Of a stretch of DNA of 64,000 nt, positions 17,179-25,774 are shown in pieces; the first letter of the stretch is position 1; every line of letters starts with the position of its first letter. Location: assembly GCA_032160945.1 (NCBI GenBank), contig JAVHTL010000002.1. The stretch is one strand, 5' to 3'. This DNA is from Fervidibacter sp032160945. Its GTDB lineage: Bacteria > Armatimonadota > Fervidibacteria > Fervidibacterales > Fervidibacteraceae. Under the pieces are notes generated by a model, which saw nothing but the letters and a program-made list of their open reading frames with translations, did not search any database and was not told the DNA's origin. The position numbers were made by a program, and so were the translations under genes.

Positions 17179-18285
17179 ATGGCGCTGATGTTAGATGACA
17201 TCTTGCGGGATTTGGTGAACCGCGAGGGCAGCGATTTGCATTTGAAGGTTGGGCAACCACCCTTTTTTAGAGTGCACGGAAGGTTAATCAAAACCGAATA
17301 CCCCGTTTTGACGCCCGAATCAGTTCGTGAACTTGTTTACCCCATCCTTGCCGATTGGCAAATTCAGAAACTTGAAACCCAACTGGAACTTGACCTTGCT
17401 TACGAACTACCTAGCGTTAGTCGTTTTCGCATTAACCTGTTTCACCAGCAGGGCAATTTAGGTGGTGTTTTTCGCGTCATTCCAAGCAGAATCCGAACCA
17501 TTGATGAACTTATGCTGCCACAAACTCTCAAGAAAATTGCCATGTTTAGGCGAGGGTTGGTCTTAGTGACTGGACCAACTGGCAGCGGCAAAACGACCAC
17601 CCTTGCAGCAATGATTGACTACATCAACGAAAACCGCCGCGCCCACATAATCACCATTGAAGAGCCGATTGAATATTGGCATCAAGACAAAATGTGCTCA
17701 ATCACTCAAAGGGAGGTTGGGATTGACACTGAGACTTATGCAGAAGCCCTTAAACATGTCACTCGCCAAAACCCTGATGTCATCCTCGTTGGGGAGATGC
17801 GTGATTTGGAGACCATTTCTTTGGCTCTTCACGCAGCGGAGACGGGGCACTTGGTCTTTAGCACCGTCCACACTATTGATGCTCCCCAGACTATTGACCG
17901 AATTATTGATGTCTTTGACCCTGATAGGCAACCTCAAGTTAGAGTCCAGTTGGCGAGCACATTGCAGGCTGTCATCTCTCAACAACTCGTTCCAAGATGT
18001 GACAAACCAGGGCGAGTTGCAGCGATGGAAATTATGATTGTCACATCTGCTGTTCGTTCGTTAATTCGTCAAGGTAGAACCGACCAAATTTACAGCCACA
18101 TCAAGGCAGGGACAGAAATTGGCTGTCAATTGCTGGACGACCACTTGATTGACTGGGTCAAGAAAGGCGTCGTGAGTTTTGAAGATGCATACCTTAAGTG
18201 CAGTAACCCTTTAGAGTTCAGGCAAAAGGCTTTGGAGATGGGTTTGATTTCAGCAGAGCAAGCGGCATCCATAGCAAGTTCTTAA
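17179..18285 (+). CDS. pilT: PilT twitching motility ATPase (copy 2)
   Basis: A 368-aa PilT paralog, 47 bp after copy 1. Walker A G-P-T-G-S-G-K-T-T, Walker B V-I-L-V-G-E-M-R-D, His box T-G-H-L-V-F-S-T-V-H-T. The C-terminal motif A-V-R-S-L-I-R-Q-G-R is close to the canonical A-I-R-N-L-I-R-E needed for retraction in known PilT, so this copy may be the main retraction motor. GGGAGG precedes ATG 17179. Confidence 0.92.
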   Translation: MALMLDDILRDLVNREGSDLHLKVGQPPFFRVHGRLIKTEYPVLTPESVRELVYPILADWQIQKLETQLELDLAYELPSVSRFRINLFHQQGNLGGVFRVIPSRIRTIDELMLPQTLKKIAMFRRGLVLVTGPTGSGKTTTLAAMIDYINENRRAHIITIEEPIEYWHQDKMCSITQREVGIDTETYAEALKHVTRQNPDVILVGEMRDLETISLALHAAETGHLVFSTVHTIDAPQTIDRIIDVFDPDRQPQVRVQLASTLQAVISQQLVPRCDKPGRVAAMEIMIVTSAVRSLIRQGRTDQIYSHIKAGTEIGCQLLDDHLIDWVKKGVVSFEDAYLKCSNPLEFRQKALEMGLISAEQAASIASS

Positions 18286-18298
18286 GGGGGTGAAGGCG

Positions 18299-19399
18299 AT
18301 GACACAAACTCAAACTTTGGCATTGGAGGACATTTTGAAGTTTGGTGTTCAAAGAAATTGCTCCGATGTCCACTTGAAGGCTGGTGCACCTCCGCTGTTT
18401 CGTCTGTATGGTGACCTTTACCCAGCAACCAATGTCCCACCGCTCACCCCTGAGGATACTCAAAGGCTTGTCTTTTCCGTCCTTCCTGAAGGAAAACGGG
18501 AAGAGTTTAAACACAGAAAGGAAGTTGACTTTGCTTTCACGATTCCAGACTTAGCGAGGTTTCGCGTGAATGCATTAATGCAAAGGGGAACGATTGAGGC
18601 GATTTTCAGAATCATTCCTTCCCGCATCCCGACTTTTGAAGAGTTGAATTTACCGCCCATAGTTAGTCACTTTTGCGAACGACCTCGTGGAATTATCCTC
18701 GTTACTGGTCCTGCGGGATGTGGCAAGACAACAACTTTAGCAGCAATGGTTGACTATATCAACAATCGCTTCCCACTCCACATCATCACTGTGGAAGACC
18801 CAATTGAGTTTGTTCACCAAGACAAATTGGCTCTGGTTAATCAACGCGAGGTCGGTCGTGACACATTGTCTTTTGCTAACGCCCTCAAATATGCCTTACG
18901 AGAAGACCCAGATGTCATTATGATTGGTGAGATGCGAGACCTTGAAACCATCGCTTTGGCGATCACCGCTGCAGAGACTGGACACCTCGTTTTTGGAACA
19001 TTGCACACCACCGATGCAGTTCAGACCATTGACCGTATCATTGACGCTTTCCCTACTCACCAGCAACAGCAAATTCGGATGCAGTTAGCAATTAGCCTTG
19101 TTGGTGTGATTTCTCAAAGATTGGTTAGGAGAACCGACAGGAAGGGAATGGTTGCCGCTTTTGAAGTTTTGGTCGGGACGACGGCGGTTCGTGCCCTCAT
19201 ACGAGAAGCAAAAACTTTCCAACTCCCGTCAGTTTTGCAAACTGGTTTGAAGCAAGGGATGACAACTTTGGAGCAAAGTTTGGCTAACCTTGTGCTCAAA
19301 GGCATCGTGAAAATGGAAGATGCCCTCGCTGAAGCGAACCATCCTGAAACCGTTGAAGAGTTAGTGAAGGAAGCAAAACGCCGGGAGGCTGCTTCATGA
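18299..19399 (+). CDS. pilT: PilT twitching motility ATPase (copy 3)
   Basis: A 366-aa PilT paralog. Walker A is G-P-A-G-C-G-K-T-T, unusual in having A and C at the variable positions but with the catalytic K-T-T kept; Walker B V-I-M-I-G-E-M-R-D; C-terminal A-V-R-A-L-I-R-E-A-K close to canonical. AAGGGGGTG (18284-18292) sets ATG 18299 as start rather than GTG 18290. Its last codons overlap the next gene (ATGA), implying coupled translation with the membrane protein downstream. Confidence 0.92.
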   Translation: MTQTQTLALEDILKFGVQRNCSDVHLKAGAPPLFRLYGDLYPATNVPPLTPEDTQRLVFSVLPEGKREEFKHRKEVDFAFTIPDLARFRVNALMQRGTIEAIFRIIPSRIPTFEELNLPPIVSHFCERPRGIILVTGPAGCGKTTTLAAMVDYINNRFPLHIITVEDPIEFVHQDKLALVNQREVGRDTLSFANALKYALREDPDVIMIGEMRDLETIALAITAAETGHLVFGTLHTTDAVQTIDRIIDAFPTHQQQQIRMQLAISLVGVISQRLVRRTDRKGMVAAFEVLVGTTAVRALIREAKTFQLPSVLQTGLKQGMTTLEQSLANLVLKGIVKMEDALAEANHPETVEELVKEAKRREAAS

Positions 19400-20457
19400 G
19401 ACGGGATTGGACAATTTGGCGCACCGATATTTGCCGCTGGTTGCTTCAAATAGGGGTTGTCGGTGCCGTTTTAGGTATCGGCTATCTCGTTTGGGGAGGG
19501 CTTAAAGGTTATTTTGCTTCACCAATTGACCCAGCGAGAGTAACAAAGGTTGCCAACACTCTGTCTTATTTCCTCTATTGCTGCGGTTGGATGGTCGTAG
19601 TTGGTTTGCTCGGAATCTTTTGGGAGTGGAGACCGATTGGAATTACAATTTTTCTGTCAAGTGCATTCGCTTGGGTTCTAATGCCTTTCGTCTTTGCTGC
19701 TATTGCTGGTGCGAACACAGATTTGACGATGAGGGGTGTGGACGCGCTAAGGAGCCTCTTGACTCCTTTGCTTATCGCCAGTTTCGTTCAGTCCGTTTGG
19801 GCTTTCGTTGAATATTGGCGTCACGGACCAACTTTGAGGTTGAAAGCCAAAAAAGCGGGTCAACTGGTCGTGAGCATTCAGAAAGAAGAGAAGGAAAAGC
19901 GACCAACTCAAAGACCATTGCTTACTCCTCTCTCGCCCTGTTGGAAACTTCCCGTCGTTGACAAGTTGATGTGCGAACACTGCCCAGTCAAGAGGAGAAG
20001 ACGACCATGCTGGAAATTGAAGGCGGGTTGCCAATGCAGTCCAACTATCGTTGATGCAGTGCTTGCAGGGATGGCGGAAAAGATGGGAGAAGCAGGTTGG
20101 CTTATGTCCAGCAATTTGCTTCAATGGCAAAAGGGGCAACGCCCTCCATGCCATCGTTGCAACATTTTCCTACAGCATCAACAAATCAAGTACGATTGGC
20201 TTGCTCCTACTGCCTTCTTCGCTCCGCCAGTTTTGCTCTTTATCGGCTGGGAGCGCTATCAAGTTCTCTACGCTAAAGTCGTTCAATGGCTCAACAACCT
20301 TTGGATGCAAATTGCTTTCTCACCTCCTAACTCTTTTGACCCTTTGGGGTTAAACAACCAAACAATGGCAGTATATATCGCCATCGTTTTTGGCATAATT
20401 GTGATGGTTTATTCGGTTCGCTTAGTAGAATTTATCGTTTTTCGCTTGTTGTTGTAA
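19396..20457 (+). CDS. Polytopic membrane protein with a cysteine-rich cytoplasmic loop
   Basis: A 353-aa protein I do not recognise. It has about four N-terminal hydrophobic segments (residues 14-135), then a charged middle with eight or more cysteines (C-W-K-L-P, C-E-H-C-P, C-W-K, C-Q-C, C-H-R-C over residues about 176-255), then two C-terminal membrane helices. The C-x2-C pairs suggest zinc or Fe-S binding. Start ATG 19396 overlaps the pilT copy 3 stop. The operon position suggests a membrane partner of the PilT motors, but there is no similarity to PilC that I can see. Confidence 0.7.
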   Translation: MRRDWTIWRTDICRWLLQIGVVGAVLGIGYLVWGGLKGYFASPIDPARVTKVANTLSYFLYCCGWMVVVGLLGIFWEWRPIGITIFLSSAFAWVLMPFVFAAIAGANTDLTMRGVDALRSLLTPLLIASFVQSVWAFVEYWRHGPTLRLKAKKAGQLVVSIQKEEKEKRPTQRPLLTPLSPCWKLPVVDKLMCEHCPVKRRRRPCWKLKAGCQCSPTIVDAVLAGMAEKMGEAGWLMSSNLLQWQKGQRPPCHRCNIFLQHQQIKYDWLAPTAFFAPPVLLFIGWERYQVLYAKVVQWLNNLWMQIAFSPPNSFDPLGLNNQTMAVYIAIVFGIIVMVYSVRLVEFIVFRLLL

Positions 20458-20575
20458 CGAACCAGTCCTATTCTTCAACACCATCATTTGAGCAGCGTCT
20501 GTCAGTGTGATTTACCCTTGCCAATCGGTAAAAAGGATGAAGCAGTTTTTTCTTCTTGTTCGGAGGTGAACGCTT

Positions 20576-22432
20576 GTGTGTGGCATTTTCGGATATGTCG
20601 GTGAGCGAGATGTGGTTGAAGTCCTCGTGGTAGGACTTAAGCGCCTTCAATATCGTGGCTATGATTCCTGCGGTATTGCTGTCTTGGACGGAAACGAACT
20701 TGCTGTCGTCAAAGAAGCAGGTCGCATTGAAAGGCTTGAGCAGATTCTGTCGCGATACACTTTCCAAGCAAAAGTTGGCATCGCCCACACTCGCTGGGCA
20801 ACTCACGGAACCCCGTCACCTATAAATGCTCACCCCCACACAGATTGTCAAGGGACTGTCAGCATTGTTCACAATGGTGTCATTGACAACTTCATCCCTT
20901 TAAGGGAAGCGCTCTTGCAGCGAGGTCACATCCTCCGTTCGGAGACGGATACAGAAATCATCGCTCACTTGATTGAAGAGGAACTCGCAAACATTAGAGG
21001 CGAAGGAGACAATGCCTTAAATTTCCTTCTCGCTGTCCGGAGAGCAGTCGCTCAGTTGAAAGGTAGTTATGCAATCGCTTGCCTTTGGGAAGGAGCGCCG
21101 GGTGTCGTAGTTGCAGCAAGACAAGGTTCACCTTTGCTGGTTGGTGTTGGGAACAACGAAGCGTGCGTTGGTTCAGACTTGAACGCCATCCTACCAATAA
21201 CTAAGCAAGTCATTTTGCTCAACGATGGCGAAGTCGCTTTGGTCACCCAAAGCCAAGTGAGAGTTTTTGATTTGGAAGGCAACGAACGCCCTGTCACAAT
21301 CCATCGGATAGAGTGGGAAATCGCTGAAGAAGATAGGGCTGGCTTTCCAACTTTCATGCTCAAGGAAATTTACGAGCAGCCTGAACGATTGAGAAAAATC
21401 ATTGCTTTGCGCTGCCAAAGTGAAAATGCCCCAGTGTTTGAAGAGTTAACAATGCCCCCTTCGCAGTTAATTGCCTTCCGAAGGATTATCGTCCAAGCGG
21501 CGGGGACCTCTTGGCACGCAGGTCTTTACGGCAAGTATCTTTTTGAGCGTTACCTTCGCATCCCAACAGACGCCGAAATCGCTTCCGAGTTTCGCTATCG
21601 CGAGCCTGTTCTGGAACAAGACACCCTCGTGATCGCAATTAGCCAATCAGGCGAAACCGCTGACACTTTGGCAGGAATTCGTCAAGCCAGAAGCAGGTTC
21701 GTGCCAGTTTTGAGTTTGTGCAATGTGCCGGGCTCAACTGTGACCCGCGAAAGCGATGCTGTCATTTACCTGCACGCAGGTCCAGAAATTGGGGTCGCAT
21801 CAACGAAAGCCTATACCGCACAACTTGCGCACCTGTTTCTGTTGACCCTTTACATAGCCCGCTTAAAATGGCTCATCAGTCAAGAGACTGTCAACCAACT
21901 CCTTGATGAGTTTAAGCAATTGCCCGAAAAAATGGAGAGTATTTTGGACGAGCAAGAGCCGGTAGTCCGCGAGTGCGCCAAAACTTTTTTGGACGCCCGC
22001 TACTTCCTGTATCTCGCAAGAGGCATAAACTACCCAACGGCTTTGGAAGGTGCTTTGAAACTCAAGGAAGTCAGTTACATCCACGCATCAGGTTACCCTG
22101 CTGGTGAATTCAAGCATGGACCGATCGCTTTGGTTGACAAAGACACCCCTGTTGTTTGCATCGCCCCTGTTGACAGCGTTTACGAGAAGACGCTTGCAAA
22201 CATAGAAGAAGTCAAGGCTCGCGGCGGGAGGCTTATTGTCGTGACCACTGAAGGCAACCGTGATTTTGATGAAATGGCGAAGTTCATCTTCACAATCCCA
22301 CAAACCCACGAAGACCTTACGCCTCTCTTGACAGTTATCCCGCTCCAACTTCTCGCCCACCATGTAGCAGCCATGAAAGGACTTGATGTTGACAAGCCAA
22401 GAAACTTAGCGAAGAGCGTAACAGTTGAGTAA
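20576..22432 (+). CDS. glmS: Glutamine--fructose-6-phosphate aminotransferase (isomerizing)
   Basis: A 618-aa GlmS, the first step of UDP-GlcNAc synthesis (fructose 6-phosphate + Gln to glucosamine 6-phosphate). The N-terminal class II glutaminase starts M-C-G-I-F-G-Y-V-G with nucleophile Cys next to the start, L-Q-Y-R-G-Y-D-S and H-T-R-W-A-T-H-G. Two SIS domains follow (S-Q-S-G-E-T-A-D-T near residue 360, and the second from about 460). It ends L-A-K-S-V-T-V-E as the family does. GTG start behind CGGAGGTGA. No glmS ribozyme core is visible in the 118-bp leader. Confidence 0.97.
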   Translation: MCGIFGYVGERDVVEVLVVGLKRLQYRGYDSCGIAVLDGNELAVVKEAGRIERLEQILSRYTFQAKVGIAHTRWATHGTPSPINAHPHTDCQGTVSIVHNGVIDNFIPLREALLQRGHILRSETDTEIIAHLIEEELANIRGEGDNALNFLLAVRRAVAQLKGSYAIACLWEGAPGVVVAARQGSPLLVGVGNNEACVGSDLNAILPITKQVILLNDGEVALVTQSQVRVFDLEGNERPVTIHRIEWEIAEEDRAGFPTFMLKEIYEQPERLRKIIALRCQSENAPVFEELTMPPSQLIAFRRIIVQAAGTSWHAGLYGKYLFERYLRIPTDAEIASEFRYREPVLEQDTLVIAISQSGETADTLAGIRQARSRFVPVLSLCNVPGSTVTRESDAVIYLHAGPEIGVASTKAYTAQLAHLFLLTLYIARLKWLISQETVNQLLDEFKQLPEKMESILDEQEPVVRECAKTFLDARYFLYLARGINYPTALEGALKLKEVSYIHASGYPAGEFKHGPIALVDKDTPVVCIAPVDSVYEKTLANIEEVKARGGRLIVVTTEGNRDFDEMAKFIFTIPQTHEDLTPLLTVIPLQLLAHHVAAMKGLDVDKPRNLAKSVTVE

Positions 22433-22622
22433 GGGCGAAGAAATCAGCGAGGAGGCAAATCCAAAAATCAACTTCTTTCAGATAGTGTTTCGTTAAACTC
22501 AGCATTTTTGCTCACTCCCTTCAAGCCCTGTAAAAGTTTAGCGCTGCCGGATTGCTTCACAATCTGCGACAGAATTTGTTACCGCGCTCAAGCGAATTCC
22601 TTTGAACTGGGTGATGTTACTG

Positions 22623-23501
22623 ATGCTTGCTTGGCTGGAGATCGCCGTCACCACTGCCCCGATAAACGCTGAGCAAATTCACGGACTGCTTGACACTTTG
22701 GGTTGTATTGGAACGGCTCAGAACTTTGAGTCCGATAACACTGTGCGGATTGTTGGATACTTGCCCGCAACTGAGGATGTGACGGAGAAATTGATTTGGC
22801 TGCAGGAGCAGGTTGATTACGCTTTGGCACATGGTTGGCTTCTTAACCCTGTTTCCATCACAACCCGCCTTTTGGACTCAGAAGAATGGGAGGCACCGTT
22901 GCGGGAAGTATTGCCGCCGTTGTCCATCGGCGAAAAGTTCCTCATTGCCCTCACGGACGATGCCGTTGACAACCCTGAAGAACGCATCCTCTTGAGGTTG
23001 CGCAGTTTGGGTGGCTTTGGGACGGGGCATCACCCGACGACGAGGATGTGCTTGGAATTTCTGGAAAATTGTCAAGTAGCGGGAAAGCGCGTTTTGGATG
23101 TGGGAACTGGTTCAGGGATACTTTCCATCGCAGCGGCGAAACTTGGCGCTGCCGAGGTCGTCGCGACCGACATTGACGATGCTGCCCTTGAGGCAGCGAT
23201 GGAAAATGCAAAACGAAACGAAGTTGAGGGGAAAATCAAGTTTGTCAAGAGCGATTTGCTGCGAAGGGTTTCAGGTCAATTTGACATAGTGCTTTCCAAC
23301 TTGCTCACCCCGCTCATCAAAGATTTGGCTTGGCAACTCAAATCAAAAGAGGCTCTAACTTGTGATGGTCTGTGGATCGCTTCGGGAGTTTCAAGCGAAG
23401 GTTGGAAAGAGGTCAAACCGCTGCTCACAAAGTTAGGCTACCGCGTTGCTGACGAACGAGAACTGGCAGGCTGGGTTGCGTTCAAAGCCAAACTTCGGTA
23501 G
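22623..23501 (+). CDS. prmA: Ribosomal protein L11 methyltransferase
   Basis: A 292-aa PrmA, which trimethylates ribosomal protein L11 with S-adenosylmethionine. Motifs: F-G-T-G-H-H-P-T-T, V-L-D-V-G-T-G-S-G-I-L-S (SAM motif I), A-T-D-I-D-D, and L-S-N-L-L-T-P in the N-P-P-x position. The frame is open from TTG 22602; ATG 22623 gives the typical N-terminus (short lead, then A-W-L-E-I-A-V). No strong Shine-Dalgarno precedes any candidate, so the start is uncertain by a few codons. Confidence 0.9.
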   Translation: MLAWLEIAVTTAPINAEQIHGLLDTLGCIGTAQNFESDNTVRIVGYLPATEDVTEKLIWLQEQVDYALAHGWLLNPVSITTRLLDSEEWEAPLREVLPPLSIGEKFLIALTDDAVDNPEERILLRLRSLGGFGTGHHPTTRMCLEFLENCQVAGKRVLDVGTGSGILSIAAAKLGAAEVVATDIDDAALEAAMENAKRNEVEGKIKFVKSDLLRRVSGQFDIVLSNLLTPLIKDLAWQLKSKEALTCDGLWIASGVSSEGWKEVKPLLTKLGYRVADERELAGWVAFKAKLR

Positions 23502-23625
23502 TATCGCGTTTTGTGAAAAGGGTCTACTTGCCAATATCGCCCGATAAAAATAGGTGTGGGGCGTTGCCAAAATCTTAGCGGTCAAATCTTCATGAAAGAC
23601 GAACCACTTAGGAGGGAAATTTGAA

Positions 23626-24195
23626 ATGCCGAAACGAGCGCTGCTTTCCGTTTGGGACAAAAGCGGGATCGTTAAGTTTGCCAAAGGGTTGCGCGATTTG
23701 GGGTTTGAGTTGGTCTCAACGGGTGGGACTGCGAAAACGCTAAGGGACGCTGGGTTGCCTGTGCTTGAAGTTCGTGAGGTCACTCAGTTCCCCGAAATCC
23801 TCAACGGTCGTGTCAAAACCATCCACCCTTTCATCGCTGCTGGAATTTTGGCTCGCAGGGATGTTGCTGCTCATTTGAGTGAACTTGAGAAATTGGGCAT
23901 TTCAACTATTGATCTCGTCGCCGTCAACCTTTACCCGTTCCGAGAAGTCGTCCGCCAAGGCGTGGACGAGTTGACAGCATTGGAGCACATTGACATTGGT
24001 GGCGTCACGCTCTTGAGGGCTGCAGCGAAAAACTACCGGGATGTCATCGTCGTTTGCGACCCAAACGATTACCCGAAAGTTTTGCATTGGCTTTAGGACG
24101 GCGAAGTGCCGTTGAAAGTGAGAGCCGAGTTGGCGTTGAAAGCATTTGCCCATACTGCTGCCTATGATGCTGCCATCCTCGCTTATTTCCGACAC
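23626..24195 (+). pseudogene. purH: Truncated purH (IMP cyclohydrolase part only)
   Basis: The N-terminus of PurH is well kept: K-R-A-L-L-S-V-W-D-K-S-G-I, S-T-G-G-T-A-K-T-L, G-R-V-K-T-I-H-P, N-L-Y-P-F, H-I-D-I-G-G-V-T-L-L-R-A-A-A-K-N. A TAG at 24094-24096 interrupts the frame at residue 157, after which PurH-like sequence continues (D-G-E-V-P-L-K, A-F-A-H-T-A-A-Y-D-A-A-I) to about 24195 and then stops dead in repeat-like DNA. The whole AICAR transformylase domain (over 300 residues) is missing. The ribosome site is intact (GGAGGG before ATG 23626). Either a decayed duplicate or the sign of a functional copy elsewhere. Confidence 0.88.
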
Positions 24196-24603
24196 TGCCC
24201 CCTGCTGACGAAATTTAAAAAGTCGGCAGGGCGTGGAAGCCCCGCCCTAAATAGGCTACCAACAAAGTTCGTAGTAAAGAGCGTTTCACTTTTTGGGTTT
24301 GGTCTGTTGATGTGGCGTCTTTAACACAATGTTCAACACCAATTCCACATGTGCAACTAAACCACATGCATAAAAGCGAACCAAGTTGAAGCAAAGAGCA
24401 GATATAACTTGTCCAAGTCCCGAAAGGGCTGAGATTTTGAGGGCTTGGCAGAACGGTTCCTTTGTGTCATCATATAGCGGGACGCCATTGTAATCACCCA
24501 TAGGCTATTTAGCCCCCGGCATCCCACCGTTTTTTCAGCAATTGTTATCGGTGCATGGAGCGAACTGTGTAAGTTCTGAAAATTTCGCAAAGGAGGGTAT
24601 TCT
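24196..24603. other. Decay/insertion zone between purH remnant and desaturase
   Basis: No intact gene is seen. It opens with a palindromic repeat (AGGGCG...CGCCCT, about 24228-24247). CTAAATAGGCTA at 24247-24258 is mirrored by TAGGCTATTTAG at 24501-24512 (11 of 12 pairs), bounding about 266 bp. That interval contains a degenerate copy of part of the downstream desaturase gene (listed separately). The last 20 bp hold the desaturase ribosome site AAAGGAGGG. Confidence 0.55.
24281..24350 (+). pseudogene. Decayed fragment of a fatty acid desaturase gene
   Basis: About 70 bp align with 24892-24968 inside the intact desaturase, at roughly 80-85% identity with small indels. Shared blocks include TTTTTGGGTT, TTGATGTGGCG and CACAATGTTCAACACCA, which covers the second His box. 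The frame is broken. It is in the same orientation as the intact gene, 600 bp upstream, so it is the remnant of a second copy or of an earlier duplication. Confidence 0.65.
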
Positions 24604-25659
24604 GTGAGAACGCTTACACCTATGTCACACAAAGAGTATGTCGCCGTTTTGAAACCGCTTTTGCCCGATGAGGTGTTCAAGCCAGTGCCCCACCACTTGC
24701 TTTGGATGATTCCGCACTCGGTCATTATTGCGAGTGCAGTTGTTGCCATCGCCAATGACTTTGGCGGAATTATCGGTAAACTTTTCGCTGCACTGCTTAT
24801 TGGCAACTCGTTCACATCCCTCGGTTTTCTCGGTCACGAAATTATGCACGGAGCAGTCACGCGGAAAAGATGGCTTCAATACTTAACGGCAGGCGTTTGC
24901 TTTTCGCCTTTTTGGGTTGGTCCTTTGATGTGGCGTTTTTGGCACAATGTTCAACACCATGTTCACACCCAAAGCCCACAAAAAGACCCTGACACTTCAG
25001 CGACTTACGACGAATTTCAGCGTCGTCCAGTGTTGCAATGGCTGTATCGGTTAGTTCGGCGCAACGGAATGTTTTTCTTCCCTATGCTCTGTTTTTGGTT
25101 CACGATGCACTCGTCACAAATGTTTTGGCGACTGCAAAAATTTGCTGACCCGAAAACTCGCCGAATTTTTTGGCTTGAAAGGCTCATACCAATGGCAGCA
25201 TGGTTTGGTTTGCTCATTCCGTTGGGAGCAGTTAACTTCCTTTGGGCTTACATTGTTCCACTGTTGATTGGGAACTTCATTGCCATGAGTTACATTGCCA
25301 CCAACCATTTGCTCAACCCACAAATGGACGAAGTTGACCCCGTTTTGGGTTCACTTAGCGTGAATGTCCCTTGGTGGATGGACATTCTGCACTTGCGTTT
25401 TAGCCACCATACAGAGCACCACTTGTTTCCTGCTATGAGCCACAAGTATGCCCCAATGGTCAAAACCCTGCTTCGGGAGTTGTTTTCCGACCGATACAAC
25501 GAAATGCCTTTGTGGAAGGCATTGCTACTTTTGTGGAAAACTCCCCGACTTTACCTTAACCATGACCACTTGATTGACCCTGTGACTGCGGAAGTGTTTG
25601 GAACCCTGAGACGAGGACTTGACCCCGACAGACCCGAGCCGATGGGCAAAGCGACTTGA
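24604..25659 (+). CDS. Membrane fatty acid desaturase
   Basis: A 351-aa integral membrane di-iron desaturase. All three His boxes are present: H78-E-I-M-H, H-N-V-Q-H-H near residue 117, and H-H-T-E-H-H-L-F-P near residue 275. Four or more hydrophobic segments lie between. It introduces a double bond into acyl chains or lipids; regiochemistry is not predictable. GTG start at 24604 behind AAAGGAGGG, 7 nt spacing. Confidence 0.88.
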   Translation: MRTLTPMSHKEYVAVLKPLLPDEVFKPVPHHLLWMIPHSVIIASAVVAIANDFGGIIGKLFAALLIGNSFTSLGFLGHEIMHGAVTRKRWLQYLTAGVCFSPFWVGPLMWRFWHNVQHHVHTQSPQKDPDTSATYDEFQRRPVLQWLYRLVRRNGMFFFPMLCFWFTMHSSQMFWRLQKFADPKTRRIFWLERLIPMAAWFGLLIPLGAVNFLWAYIVPLLIGNFIAMSYIATNHLLNPQMDEVDPVLGSLSVNVPWWMDILHLRFSHHTEHHLFPAMSHKYAPMVKTLLRELFSDRYNEMPLWKALLLLWKTPRLYLNHDHLIDPVTAEVFGTLRRGLDPDRPEPMGKAT

Positions 25660-25774
25660 CCCTTTGAGTCGCTTGAGTGGGAACTAAATGCCGACTCGTT
25701 CCTAATTCACCCTGCACCTAATTTTGCGCTAAAATTTTTGCCGAAATCAAATTCCGAAAAAGGAGGTGCAGGCG

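Noticed and set aside
20458..20575. glmS ribozyme upstream of glmS
   Set aside because: The leader is only 118 bp and shows no recognisable pseudoknotted core or cleavage site; control must lie elsewhere.
24094..24096. TAG in purH as pyrrolysine
   Set aside because: The transformylase half is missing and the frame ends in repeats, so decay explains the stop better.
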